Positions 6,363 through 14,322 of a stretch of DNA of 64,000 bases are shown one piece after another. The stretch is from Undibacterium sp. CCC3.4 (lineage in GTDB: Bacteria > Pseudomonadota > Gammaproteobacteria > Burkholderiales > Burkholderiaceae_D), in NCBI RefSeq assembly GCF_034347425.1, contig NZ_CP133779.1, positions 124,001 to 188,000 of the forward strand, written 5' to 3'. Under the pieces are notes generated by a model, which had not been told where the DNA came from, did not search any database, and saw nothing but the letters and a program-made list of their open reading frames with translations. Both the position numbers and the translations under genes were made by a program. How positions within the stretch are numbered: position 1 is the stretch's first letter; each line of letters starts with the position of its first letter.

Positions 6363-7429
6363 TTTTTTAACTCCTGCAATGCAGAGTGAGTATCAAGAGC
6401 GCCGGACCATAATGCCACCCGTTCGCCATCAACTTCACCCACCATGCTAATTCCAGTATTTTGAAAAGAGGATGGATGTTCAACGCGAATACGTCCCGAG
6501 GAATCAGCGATGACAATATAAAACCGTTCGCCGGCTTGAAAGTTTCCGACAATGCGCCAAACTGATGAGACGCCCTGAGAGCCATTTTTATGATCGTTTG
6601 CAGAGATTGGTGTAACAGAACTCAATTTATCGTCTTGAACGCCTGATTTGATGCTTGTAACGATCTTCTTCTCATAACGAGAAGCATCAAAAAAATGCAA
6701 AACACCGTATAACCCAATACCGCCGAGAAAAATAATTCCGGTAGCCATAGCCCACAGCTTTTTTGAATTCAAAATATTTTGACGTTTATCAACCTGTAAT
6801 TCCTTGCCATTCCCACCAACGTAAGAGGAATACAAAGGAAAAATAGCTGGATCATATTTCTTGTTTTCGACAGACACACGACTTTTCACAGTCTGTTTAT
6901 AGCCCTCCCACATTTCCACCCGATAAATCTTACTCAATCCGAGAGACTTGATTTTCGTTGTTCTAAAACTCAACTCAACCACTACTTTTAACTGCCGATG
7001 TAAATCAGAAATGTCCTGCACCATCAACACTAAATCGCAAGAAACTTTCGACACCTCGTCAACATAGTGACGATGCTCACGAAAAAATATTGCATGCTCT
7101 TTCAAAAGCTTGCAATCGGTTCCCCAAAATCGCCAAGCTTCATCAATGCAAACCATGTCTCCAGGCAAGCAAAAAGTTTCCTCGTCCGATCCACACGGTA
7201 AAAAGGTAGATTTTTTTACGTCATCGTTGGTGCAATGAAAAACATTCCCTAGCTGGTCTAAGTCCACACCCCATTCTTCGCAGCAATACGCTCGGCACGC
7301 ATCGTTATCAATACCATCGACGTTTGTAACAACACGCCGACCAGCACACAACGCAGGAAGAATTACTGACACCACACATTCAAACGATTTCCCTGATCCC
7401 ATTAAACCGGTATAGGCATTAATTGGCAT
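6359..7429 (-). CDS. Zot-like assembly ATPase (pI)
   Basis: This 356-residue protein is the filamentous-phage morphogenesis ATPase. It has a Walker A motif GLMGSGKS at residues 8-15, a Walker B segment GDMVCIDEAW near 90-99, and one transmembrane helix at about 226-247 (AMATGIIFLGGIGLYGVL) separating the cytoplasmic ATPase from a periplasmic C-terminal part. It uses ATP to drive extrusion of the phage through the inner membrane. I chose the ATG at 7429 (GAGG six bases upstream); a TTG four codons earlier would overlap the DUF2523 gene. Its stop overlaps the secretin start. Confidence 0.93.
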   Translation of the reverse strand: MPINAYTGLMGSGKSFECVVSVILPALCAGRRVVTNVDGIDNDACRAYCCEEWGVDLDQLGNVFHCTNDDVKKSTFLPCGSDEETFCLPGDMVCIDEAWRFWGTDCKLLKEHAIFFREHRHYVDEVSKVSCDLVLMVQDISDLHRQLKVVVELSFRTTKIKSLGLSKIYRVEMWEGYKQTVKSRVSVENKKYDPAIFPLYSSYVGGNGKELQVDKRQNILNSKKLWAMATGIIFLGGIGLYGVLHFFDASRYEKKIVTSIKSGVQDDKLSSVTPISANDHKNGSQGVSSVWRIVGNFQAGERFYIVIADSSGRIRVEHPSSFQNTGISMVGEVDGERVALWSGALDTHSALQELKK

Positions 7430-7437
7430 AAATAACC

Positions 7438-7725
7438 TCAACCGATTATCGGCAAACGACGGATTAGGAACCGCGTGGCGTAAGCAGAAACCACAAGGGA
7501 CAAACCTGCCTGTAAAGCGAATACATCCAAAAAGTAAGCTGTATTTGCGGCAATACTTGAAAGGGCTCCGTTCAACGAAGATGATGAAGGTAATAAGTTA
7601 GTGATGACTGAAACAAATTCTGTCGTAATAAAATACAGCCCAAAGAAAACGACAAATTTCACGAGAACGGAGCGCACTAACCAGGCCAGCGCGGTATTGA
7701 AAACACTTAATACGATTCCGAACAT
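7438..7725 (-). CDS. DUF2523 minor coat/assembly membrane protein (pVI-like)
   Basis: The 95-residue protein is almost wholly hydrophobic, with about three membrane segments (LVRSVLVKFVVFFGLYFITT, a middle stretch, and DVFALQAGLSLVVSAY) and a basic C-terminus RFLIRRLPIIG. This is the DUF2523 pattern found between the adsorption protein and zot in many inoviruses, where it is thought to be the pVI-like capsid end protein. GTGAGG lies just before the ATG. It sits 8 bases after the adsorption-like gene. Confidence 0.85.
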   Translation of the reverse strand: MFGIVLSVFNTALAWLVRSVLVKFVVFFGLYFITTEFVSVITNLLPSSSSLNGALSSIAANTAYFLDVFALQAGLSLVVSAYATRFLIRRLPIIG

Positions 7726-7732
7726 ATAAACC

Positions 7733-9136
7733 TCACGCAGAAAGAATGATTAACAGGGCTAGCAAAGAAAAAGCCAAGACCATCGCGGCATGAATAGTCG
7801 AACGGTTGTTGTCCAAAATCGTGCAGTGCGCCTCCATCGTTTGGGTATGTCCAAAAAGATCTAACGTTGGCCGAGGACAGACTCCCGCAGACATGGTCGG
7901 CGAATAGCTCTTAAGGTCTGGCAACAAGTTCATGATTGGATTTAAAATCATTTGAGCGGTAGGAGTCGCTTCCAAAGTTGGCGCGCCAACACCAGGATCA
8001 GAGCCAAGGTTCTGTAATGGATTTGCAGAGGCAGGATTAGTTGCATTAGGATTTGGTGCAGTCGTGGGCTGCAAAGTGGCCGATGCTGGATTGGATGGCA
8101 ACGTCCATGTATCTATCACATTTGATGCATGAGGCTGTGCAACCAGATCGCCAACTGTTGGCCAAAGCGACGGATTTGCTTGTTGCCAGGTCTGAGCTTC
8201 TGTAGCAGTAATTGGATTACCTGAAGGATAGGGAAAGCCGGCATATCCAGGTTGTGAAGCGGCTTGCTGCCAAAGTGTGTTGGCTAATGCAGCGACCAAC
8301 TGAGGATTTACAGCTTGCGCCTTCTGAACGTCCGTTAAAGTACCTGCCGCTTGCCCGATGGTCTGACCTGTAGCGACTTGTCCTGTAGCATAAGAAAACG
8401 CCTTACAAGATGAACCTTGATAATACTGTCCACTCGGACAAACTACAGCGCCATTACTAAGATTGACATAAATAGTTGCACCGTTCGCGTTGGTCCCAGT
8501 CTTCAATTTATAGACAGTCGAACACGTGTACATTGTGGAACCAGTTCCGCTAAAAGCGCAGGTTTTTGAAATCAAATTTATATACGCGCTACCGGAAACA
8601 GCCAACACATCGGCGATTGCTTGGCTTGCCATGGCATCTGGACTTGAAGAACAGCCACCACCACCGTTATTAGTACACCAAACTGAACCAATCCCAATAG
8701 ATGTACCGGGAATTGAGTTAGTGTCCGAACCAGGCGTAATAACATCGACAGTTTTATTTGAATTAAATAGCCAGTTCACCAAACCATTCAATGCCAAATT
8801 GACGGTATATCCGACCACAGTAGATGCAGCTGCAAATATAAGTAATGATCCCCAGGCCGGCGCTGTAATTCCAGCTAATGTCACAGCGCCCGCTCCAGCG
8901 ACAGCTCCGGCTGCCGATGATGCAATATTGACTGCAGAGCCAGACATAGCTGATAAAGTCGAATATGTTCGAGGATCATTGGGAACATAACCACGATTCT
9001 GCAATGCAGTTTGTGTCGTTCCGGATAGCGCCCGATTCATGTTCCAGTACGCAGCATCACTTGCCGTTAATGCCCACGATTTCAAAGGCAATAAGGCGAT
9101 CAAAAAGCATAATTTCAATATGAGTAACTTACGCAT
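7733..9136 (-). CDS. Adsorption-like minor coat protein (pIII equivalent)
   Basis: Starting at MRKLLILKL the protein has 467 residues: a signal peptide (cleavage near SWA/LTAS), an Ala/Gly-rich region with hydrophobic stretches (residues about 60-120), a Cys-containing receptor-binding-like part (CTNNGGGGCSSSP, CAFSGTG, CSTVYKL, CPSGQYYQGSSCKAF), a Pro/Asn/Ala/Thr-rich linker (about 350-400) and a C-terminal membrane anchor (AAMVLAFSLLALLIILSA). This layout and its place between the coat genes and zot fit pIII, which binds the host receptor and caps the virion. Receptor domains of this class diverge quickly, so no family match is claimed. The upstream in-frame extension is rejected because it overlaps the small coat gene. 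Confidence 0.85.
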   Translation of the reverse strand: MRKLLILKLCFLIALLPLKSWALTASDAAYWNMNRALSGTTQTALQNRGYVPNDPRTYSTLSAMSGSAVNIASSAAGAVAGAGAVTLAGITAPAWGSLLIFAAASTVVGYTVNLALNGLVNWLFNSNKTVDVITPGSDTNSIPGTSIGIGSVWCTNNGGGGCSSSPDAMASQAIADVLAVSGSAYINLISKTCAFSGTGSTMYTCSTVYKLKTGTNANGATIYVNLSNGAVVCPSGQYYQGSSCKAFSYATGQVATGQTIGQAAGTLTDVQKAQAVNPQLVAALANTLWQQAASQPGYAGFPYPSGNPITATEAQTWQQANPSLWPTVGDLVAQPHASNVIDTWTLPSNPASATLQPTTAPNPNATNPASANPLQNLGSDPGVGAPTLEATPTAQMILNPIMNLLPDLKSYSPTMSAGVCPRPTLDLFGHTQTMEAHCTILDNNRSTIHAAMVLAFSLLALLIILSA

Positions 9137-9138
9137 AA

Positions 9139-9225
9139 TCACCCTTCCAAGCCTTGAATAACTGCCCATGCGCAGATAATGCCCCAAGCAAAAACGAACA
9201 AGTACCAAAGTTGTGTTGCTGTCAT
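9139..9225 (-). CDS. 28-residue membrane protein, probable pVII/pIX-like end coat protein
   Basis: This very short gene starts ATG ACA GCA ACA, has the ribosome-binding site GGGAGATAA, and ends TGA two bases before the adsorption-like gene start. The product is one hydrophobic helix (LWYLFVFAWGIICAWAVI) with a short polar N-terminus and the C-terminus QGLEG. Filamentous phages use 28-35-residue single-helix proteins as virion end caps, and this position between major coat and pIII-like genes is where they are found. The size, helix and spacing support a real gene. Confidence 0.72.
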   Translation of the reverse strand: MTATQLWYLFVFAWGIICAWAVIQGLEG

Positions 9226-9239
9226 ATTTATCTCCCATA

Positions 9240-9274
9240 AAATAAAAAAGGGCAGAGCATTTCTGCTGTGCCCT
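9240..9274 (-). terminator. Terminator after the major coat protein gene
   Basis: On the minus strand GGGCACAGCAG-AAATG-CTCTGCCC folds into a hairpin followed by TTTTTTATTTT. Inoviruses typically place a terminator here, so that coat protein is made in excess over the downstream minor proteins. Confidence 0.85.
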
Positions 9275-9295
9275 GTCAATCAATACGGGCTAGTA

Positions 9296-9514
9296 TTAAC
9301 CGCCACGCAGCATGCCAAGAACGATTTTTGCAGCTTTGATTGATACATAAATTACTGCCAGAACAGCCGCTACCGCCATCACACCTGTTACGACATCTGC
9401 AGCAGTGAACGCCGAAGTAACTGGCGTTAAATCAACAGCAGCATTCGCAACGCCAGCGCTCATCGCAATAACGGAAGCTGCAACCAATGCGATTTTGTTT
9501 TTAAAAGTTTTCAT
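9296..9514 (-). CDS. Major coat protein precursor (pVIII)
   Basis: The 72-residue precursor has a 25-residue signal peptide (MKTFKNKIALVAASVIAMSA, cleavage at ANA/AVDL). The mature part has about 47 residues: an acidic/amphipathic N-terminus (AVDLTPVTSAFTAADVV), a central membrane helix and a basic C-terminus (KAAKIVLGMLRGG) that would face the DNA. This is the architecture of pVIII, which forms the filament. A strong ribosome-binding site (GAAGGAAATTTTATG) and a terminator right after it fit high expression. Confidence 0.93.
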   Translation of the reverse strand: MKTFKNKIALVAASVIAMSAGVANAAVDLTPVTSAFTAADVVTGVMAVAAVLAVIYVSIKAAKIVLGMLRGG

Positions 9515-9564
9515 AAAATTTCCTTCATTAAAAAATATCGGAAGCCGTCCGACTCGGTTTGTTA

Positions 9565-9846
9565 TTAACCCTTGCGGATTAAATTTAGAACTACACCAGC
9601 ACCACGTGCCACTAGGAAAAATAGCAGCACAAAAGAAAATCCAACCGAGAAAACAGTGGCGACTGAAGCCGGGTCAAGTGGCTCCAGTGCCATGTCAAAA
9701 TAATTTGCGCTTGCTGGATCAATGACATAGGCGATTTGCATTACAGGTTTTTGCTTCACGCCGCCAACGCTTGAGCATGGCGCGACAGATGCACCGCTAG
9801 TCACCGGAACGCAAATAATCACGTTTTGCAAAGAGCCTGTAGCCAT
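9565..9846 (-). CDS. Small phage membrane protein, possible coat-related
   Basis: The 93-residue protein has an N-terminal part with two Cys (CVPVTSGASVAPCSSVGGV) and one long C-terminal membrane helix (VFSVGFSFVLLFFLVARGAGVVLNL) ending in RKG. It shares the hydrophobic-then-basic C-terminus of the coat protein next door but has no signal peptide. Its ATG overlaps the stop of the preceding gene by one base. Similar single-helix proteins sit just before the major coat gene in many beta- and gammaproteobacterial inoviruses; the exact role is unknown. Confidence 0.7.
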   Translation of the reverse strand: MATGSLQNVIICVPVTSGASVAPCSSVGGVKQKPVMQIAYVIDPASANYFDMALEPLDPASVATVFSVGFSFVLLFFLVARGAGVVLNLIRKG

Positions 9847-10034
9847 TAGTCTTCCTCGAAAAATGAATGCAATCTAAAGCCTTCTGTGCAGTGAACATGC
9901 GCGGTTTCAATAGCAGACTCCTGATCATCAAAACGCCCTGCTTCATCAAACCATTGCGTGTAACTCACATCGCCAAAATGAGGGCATAGAAACAACGCGC
10001 TTTCTGTGTCCTGAACAATGAAAACGCGCCGCAT
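9846..10034 (-). CDS. Small hypothetical phage protein
   Basis: The 62-residue soluble, acidic protein (MRRVFIVQDTESALFLCPHF ... LHSFFEED) is not recognised. It begins two bases after the ssDNA-binding-like gene and overlaps the next gene by one base, so it is part of a tightly coupled phage transcript. The pattern 'FLCPHFGDVSYTQWFDEAGRF' followed by 'ESAIETAHVHC' suggests one small alpha/beta fold. Confidence 0.6.
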   Translation of the reverse strand: MRRVFIVQDTESALFLCPHFGDVSYTQWFDEAGRFDDQESAIETAHVHCTEGFRLHSFFEED

Positions 10035-10036
10035 GA

Positions 10037-10348
10037 TTAGGCCGCTTTCGGTTGTTTGACCATCTCAATTGGCTTCAAATCAATCAACTGAGTTTTCTGA
10101 ATTTTTCCTGTCGTAACAATTTCCAGTGTCGCTTCTGCCATAAACGGAAACGTCAGATGTTTGTATTTGGCATATTCATCCGACATACCAAAAGAATATT
10201 CAACGGCAGAAAAACCTTTTGCATTTCCTTTACTGTCATCTAATCCAGTCTCGACATAGATTTTTGTGCTGTCATAACCGCTACCATTTTCAAGAGTGCC
10301 TTTAGAGGCTTTCATACCGAGTACTTTGATTTGTGAAGTAAATTTCAT
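10037..10348 (-). CDS. Probable phage ssDNA-binding protein (pV-like)
   Basis: The 103-residue protein (MKFTSQIKVLGMKASKG ... IDLKPIEMVKQPKAA) is predicted mainly beta and basic at both ends. It sits directly after the replication initiator gene, the place of the pV-type ssDNA-binding protein that coats the displaced strand before packaging in filamentous phages. It has an AAGGAAAAAGC ribosome-binding region. The functional call rests on size, composition and position more than on a diagnostic motif. Confidence 0.65.
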   Translation of the reverse strand: MKFTSQIKVLGMKASKGTLENGSGYDSTKIYVETGLDDSKGNAKGFSAVEYSFGMSDEYAKYKHLTFPFMAEATLEIVTTGKIQKTQLIDLKPIEMVKQPKAA

Positions 10349-10369
10349 GATGCTTTTTCCTTTTGGAAT

Positions 10370-11659
10370 TTAATGTGTATGACTACTGGTAAAGCCAGAA
10401 CCATCGGTGTAGCCGTAGTCCGATGTGGCGAATTCATCCGCAAATAAAACGTTGCTTCTTATTGGTTGTTTGTGCAGAGGCACAAATATTTGTGGTGCGA
10501 CTTTCGCTAGCCGCTTAGGCCATTCGTCCTCATCAGATTGAAGCTGATTGATCAGTTCTTCGTCTGAATCAACCAAGCCACGCAACACGCGGAGATACTT
10601 ACCAAATTGCGTTTTAATGATTTTTTTGGACGCTTCCACAGTAATTTCCGCGCGTTGCCGCTTGGTTTCCATTTTCTCAGCTGTACTGTCCCGAAGATTG
10701 CGCAACCATGGGTATTGGCAGAAAAAGGTTTCTGGCATCAGCAACACATCCAAAGGGATGATCGTGTCTTTATTTTTGATTTCCAATTCGACTCGCACCC
10801 AAGGCGAACTTGGGTCACCTAACTGTCGGCCTTTGTCATAGCGACGCAAATACAGGTCCGAAGTACGAACTCCAATAGCATCGGTTATGCCGGCCTGCAG
10901 GCCACGGTTCGTATGAATGCAGCCATACACTTGGTAATTCGGCCAAGCATCTTTTGAATTAATGTGGCGCTGTTGGCGGACGAATTCACCTCGGTGATAT
11001 GCCTCTTCAAATTCGTCATGTGTCGGTCCATCGGTGTAATAGTCGGCGGCAATATCTACGCGACTAATCCGAACATCTGCACCATGGTCATTGAGTTGAT
11101 TTAAGAATTTATGTAATTTTTCTGCTGCATCCGGATTGGCATTTAACCAACCGTCACCTGAAATCGAGACTAAAAAACGGTTATTACGATGACCAATGCA
11201 AAAAATTCCCATGTTGTCACCAATCACGAAACTTTCTTTATGAAAGTGCATGCCAAAACCGTTCTTTTTACTAATCCCAAAACCATCACCAAACATGTCA
11301 TGCAAAATTAGTGAGATAGCGCTTGCGATGTCATCATCAGTAAAAGCTTTATAGCCATTGAATCTAAGAAAAGCATCAACATTCGCAGTGAACGTAAGCC
11401 AGTCAATAAATACCTTACTGTTTGATGCCGCACGCTTTGGAACTTGTTTTACCGCACCATCTGCCAACACTAGATCGATGTAATCTTGTTCATGTACCCC
11501 TCTATTAGCTTGGAGGGGTTCAGCGCTTGGCGCAAACGCTTGTTTTTTAGACGACGCAACCCGGCCCTGCGGCTGTCCGTCCTCGCTGTCGCTGCGGGCG
11601 GGCAGGCGCGTGCCGCGTTGGTTGCGGAGATCGTCGTCTAAGCGTTTCATCTTGCTCAT
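10370..11659 (-). CDS. Rolling-circle replication initiator (Rep_trans/RstA type)
   Basis: The 429-residue protein has the Rep_trans signature: KVFIDWLTFTANVDAF (residues about 80-95), RISRVDIAADYYTDG (about 195-210), TSDLYLRRYDKGRQ and WVRVELEIKNK. Such proteins nick the double-stranded origin and start rolling-circle replication of phages and plasmids. I chose the ATG at 11659 (AGGG upstream, ATGA overlap with the 24-codon gene); a GTG three codons earlier is possible. Residues about 12-35 come from a GC-rich patch (11560-11632) unlike the AT-rich remainder and are low-complexity basic/acidic, so the N-terminus may be a later insertion. Confidence 0.85.
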   Translation of the reverse strand: MSKMKRLDDDLRNQRGTRLPARSDSEDGQPQGRVASSKKQAFAPSAEPLQANRGVHEQDYIDLVLADGAVKQVPKRAASNSKVFIDWLTFTANVDAFLRFNGYKAFTDDDIASAISLILHDMFGDGFGISKKNGFGMHFHKESFVIGDNMGIFCIGHRNNRFLVSISGDGWLNANPDAAEKLHKFLNQLNDHGADVRISRVDIAADYYTDGPTHDEFEEAYHRGEFVRQQRHINSKDAWPNYQVYGCIHTNRGLQAGITDAIGVRTSDLYLRRYDKGRQLGDPSSPWVRVELEIKNKDTIIPLDVLLMPETFFCQYPWLRNLRDSTAEKMETKRQRAEITVEASKKIIKTQFGKYLRVLRGLVDSDEELINQLQSDEDEWPKRLAKVAPQIFVPLHKQPIRSNVLFADEFATSDYGYTDGSGFTSSHTH

Positions 11660-11730
11660 TTGAAGCACCCTGAATCAACTGAAAAAAAACGATTTACGCC
11701 AAAGGAAAGATAAAAAATAAAAATACTCAT
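11656..11730 (-). CDS. Candidate 24-residue hydrophobic leader protein
   Basis: ATG AGT ATT TTT opens a 24-codon frame coupled at both ends: its ATG overlaps the TAA of the excisionase-like gene by one base, and its stop overlaps the Rep ATG (ATGA). AGGAG lies eight bases upstream of its ATG. The product begins MSIFIFYLSFGVNRFF and could be a membrane peptide or only a device for coupling Rep translation. No homologue is recognised. Confidence 0.4.
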   Translation of the reverse strand: MSIFIFYLSFGVNRFFSVDSGCFK

Positions 11731-11963
11731 TACGCGAACTCCTTTGCTAAACATTGTTTTCTTAGAAGTTCAATGGAAATCAAGGTGTATTTGCCAATTT
11801 TTACTTGAGGAACAAGCCCCTTATTGCACCAGCCAATAATGACGCCAGGTGGAAGTCCAACCATGTCAGCAAAACGTTCACGCGAAACCACCGGCGATGG
11901 ATAATGAGAAAATGCCTGTATTGGAAATTCAGGTCTGGTGACAAAATTCGAAAAAGCGTCCAA
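11730..11963 (-). CDS. Excisionase/AlpA-like helix-turn-helix protein
   Basis: The 77-residue protein has one helix-turn-helix of the MerR/AlpA/excisionase type: VSRERFADMVGLPPGVIIGW then CNKGLVPQVKIGKYTLISIE, with the basic wing K-I-G-K. It is the first gene of the leftward phage transcript and is divergent from the repressor-integrase pair. It could direct excision together with the integrase or control the rep promoter. Confidence 0.65.
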   Translation of the reverse strand: MDAFSNFVTRPEFPIQAFSHYPSPVVSRERFADMVGLPPGVIIGWCNKGLVPQVKIGKYTLISIELLRKQCLAKEFA

Positions 11964-12007
11964 AATATCAACCCTCAGCTATAACATTACCCTAGAAAAT
12001 TCATATA

Positions 12008-12020
12008 TCCTAATTTAGGA
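12008..12020. promoter_or_regulatory. Palindrome between the divergent phage transcripts
   Basis: TCCTA-ATT-TAGGA is a perfect 5-base inverted repeat in the 97-base space between the excisionase-like and repressor-like genes. The space is AT-rich and must hold both divergent promoters. A role as operator for the phage repressor is inferred. Confidence 0.35.
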
Positions 12021-12060
12021 CAAATGAACAATATAGGCATTAAACCTCTATTGGAATACT

Positions 12061-13083
12061 ATGTCAACAACTATTGAAGATCGCGTGATACTTTTACTTC
12101 GCGATCAATCTGGAGAATTGGAGCCCGACAAAAAAAAGGGGGTTATCGATAAAATAAAATCGGCAATAGGAAGTGACGCACAACAGCCTCAAATCGGAGG
12201 CCATGGCTTTTGGGAAAGGCTTGGATTTTTTACAGGGATTAACTCTAAAAGATGGCGAAAAGTCTATGCAAGAGATCAGCGTATAACTTCAGATATGTTT
12301 CAAGCACTCGCCCAACTTTTCCCAGATTATGCATTCTGGCTTAGCACGGGGATTACCGATGCGGCCAATGGTCATATTGCACCATACACTGCACAAATAT
12401 TTCCAGAGCGAATTTATGAAACATCGTATGCAGCGCACCAATATTTCACTCATAGCCTTAATTTAGCCCAAACGTTATATAAAGAAGCACAAGTAAATAC
12501 TAATGACGAAAAAGAACGAATGTATGCAGCAGAAAGGACTCGCCCTTTAGCTCACTGGTGGGATAGCCCTCTAAGCGATGCTGCATATAAAATTGCATCT
12601 TCTGAAGAATACGATTATTTAAAAAAACTTTGGAATGAGCGGGAAGAAGAACGCAAGGAAAATATTGAACGTATTGCAGCACAAAAACAGAAACCATTAG
12701 TAGCTCAAACCACAGAAAAAAATTCGTCTAATCTTAGAATTACACCAATACTCGGTATTGATCCCAGAACTCAACATCAAAATCGTTGGGATTTGTTTTA
12801 TCGACCAAAAGATTTGCAAAAATCGAAATTTGCTCTAAGCATATTAAATATTCCATTAACACAACTCACAGATGAACAATTCAAAAGTATTGCCGAAATG
12901 TCACTTTCAGATATTCAAAAATATTTAGAGCATCATGGAATAAATGAGAACTTAGTTTTCCCAGTCATGCAAGGAGGACAAATTCGCTACAACGAAGACA
13001 AACTTACCCCAAACGAAACTGAGAGACTTGAAAAGCTGATGATTGAACACAGAAAGCGTAATAATGGCAATCAAGCAAAATAA
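12061..13083 (+). CDS. Probable phage repressor with long C-terminal extension
   Basis: The 340-residue protein is not a clear family member. Its N-terminal third (HGFWERLGFFTGINSKRWRK, VYARDQRITSDMFQALAQLF, PDYAFWLSTGITD) has the layout of the XRE-like repressors of betaproteobacterial inoviruses, which share a 'FPxYAxWLxTG' segment. The middle is rich in Glu/Lys and helical (YLKKLWNEREEERKENIERI), and the C-terminal third is another helical domain (LTQLTDEQFKSIAEMSLSDI). It is transcribed away from the leftward phage operon and overlaps the integrase gene by 20 bases, so the two are probably co-expressed during lysogeny. Confidence 0.5.
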   Translation: MSTTIEDRVILLLRDQSGELEPDKKKGVIDKIKSAIGSDAQQPQIGGHGFWERLGFFTGINSKRWRKVYARDQRITSDMFQALAQLFPDYAFWLSTGITDAANGHIAPYTAQIFPERIYETSYAAHQYFTHSLNLAQTLYKEAQVNTNDEKERMYAAERTRPLAHWWDSPLSDAAYKIASSEEYDYLKKLWNEREEERKENIERIAAQKQKPLVAQTTEKNSSNLRITPILGIDPRTQHQNRWDLFYRPKDLQKSKFALSILNIPLTQLTDEQFKSIAEMSLSDIQKYLEHHGINENLVFPVMQGGQIRYNEDKLTPNETERLEKLMIEHRKRNNGNQAK

Positions 13084-14077
13084 AACAAAAACTGCTTGGC
13101 AAGTCAATATTCAACCAGGAGGGCGAAGTGGAAAGAGAATCAAAAAGACCTTCCCAACCAAAGCTGAAGCACTAGCCTGGGAACGTCACATTCAGGCAAA
13201 AGTGCAAGAAACACCCGAATGGTCACCGCAAAAAAAAGATGCTCGTACACTGTCCGATCTTGTCGATATATGGCAACGTCATCACGGCTCAGGGTTGCGG
13301 GCCGGAGCTGATACATATCGCCGCTTATTGGCAATGTGCACAGCAATGGGAAATCCTCGCAGCGACCTTTTTACAGCAGATCAGTTCGCTGAATATAGAG
13401 CGAAGCGTATTAACGATGGCGTGACTGCCAATAACATGAACCGCGAGCAATCATATTTACGAGCGGTATTTAATGAATTAATTCGACTCGATCACTGGAA
13501 GAAAGAAAATCCATTACAAAAACTGCGAGCATTCAAAATCCAGGAAAAAGAGCTTTCATATCTCGCGCCTGAACAAATAACAATACTATTAGCCGAATTA
13601 AGCCAGGCGCAAAATCCGCATGTCGCCCTGGTAACGAAAGTCTGCCTATCAACGGGCGCCAGGTGGGGAGAAGCTGAGTCATTACGGATATCCCAAGCCC
13701 GTAGCGGAGTCATTCAATTCGTTCAGACAAAATCGAGTAAAGCACGTGCTGTCCCGATCACGCCACAGCTCGAAGAAGAACTAAAAAAACACCATGATAA
13801 ATACGGTAATGATGAACGCTTATTCACAACGGCCTACTCAGCATTTAGGGATGCATTAAAACGAACCGAGCTAAAACTGCCGGCAGGCCAAATGACACAT
13901 ATCCTGCGCCATACGTTCGCCAGCCATTTCATAATGAACGGCGGGAACATCCTGGCATTGCAAAAAGTCCTTGGTCATCACAGTTTGGCCATGACCATGC
14001 GGTACGCCCGTCTGTCACCAGAGCATTTGCAGGAAACAAGAAAACTGAATCCGATTAGTGCTTTAAATCTTGGTTGA
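13064..14077 (+). CDS. Tyrosine-family phage integrase
   Basis: The 337-residue protein has an N-terminal arm-type domain (AWQVNIQPGGRSGKRIKKTF), a SAM-like core-binding domain and a full catalytic domain: Arg in STGARWGEAESL, Lys in TKSSKARAVP, HxxR in HILRHTFASHF, His in LGHHS and the nucleophile Tyr in MRYARLS. It recombines attP with the tRNA 3' end and lies 80 bases from the intact tRNA. I chose the ATG giving MAIKQNKTKTAW; the earlier in-frame ATG lies deeper inside the upstream gene. Confidence 0.93.
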   Translation: MAIKQNKTKTAWQVNIQPGGRSGKRIKKTFPTKAEALAWERHIQAKVQETPEWSPQKKDARTLSDLVDIWQRHHGSGLRAGADTYRRLLAMCTAMGNPRSDLFTADQFAEYRAKRINDGVTANNMNREQSYLRAVFNELIRLDHWKKENPLQKLRAFKIQEKELSYLAPEQITILLAELSQAQNPHVALVTKVCLSTGARWGEAESLRISQARSGVIQFVQTKSSKARAVPITPQLEEELKKHHDKYGNDERLFTTAYSAFRDALKRTELKLPAGQMTHILRHTFASHFIMNGGNILALQKVLGHHSLAMTMRYARLSPEHLQETRKLNPISALNLG

Positions 14078-14110
14078 ACTTCCGTTGAACCTTTGACGAA
14101 CGCAGAATAA

Positions 14111-14147
14111 AAAAAGGGGCTACGAATAAACGTAACCCCTTGTTTTT
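14111..14147. terminator. Terminator supplied by the phage between integrase and tRNA (bidirectional)
   Basis: GGGGCTACG-AATAAA-CGTAACCCC forms a hairpin with an A-run on one side and TTGTTTTT on the other, so it can end both the integrase transcript and the tRNA transcript. It replaces the chromosomal tRNA terminator left behind at 2524-2555. Confidence 0.7.
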
Positions 14148-14153
14148 AATACT

Positions 14154-14237
<84 letters not shown>

Positions 14238-14275
14238 ATTTTTTTTCAACGATTTTTTTGCGCGATAAGTTGCAT

Positions 14276-14310
14276 AAAAAAACGCGGTGCTGCTGAAAAA
14301 AAGCAGCGCC
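14276..14310 (-). terminator. rpoD terminator
   Basis: On the minus strand GGCGCTGCT-N7-AGCAGCACC forms a hairpin with one mismatch, followed shortly by GCG and T7. It lies directly after the rpoD stop and before the tRNA. Confidence 0.7.
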
Positions 14311-14322
14311 AATTATAACCTA

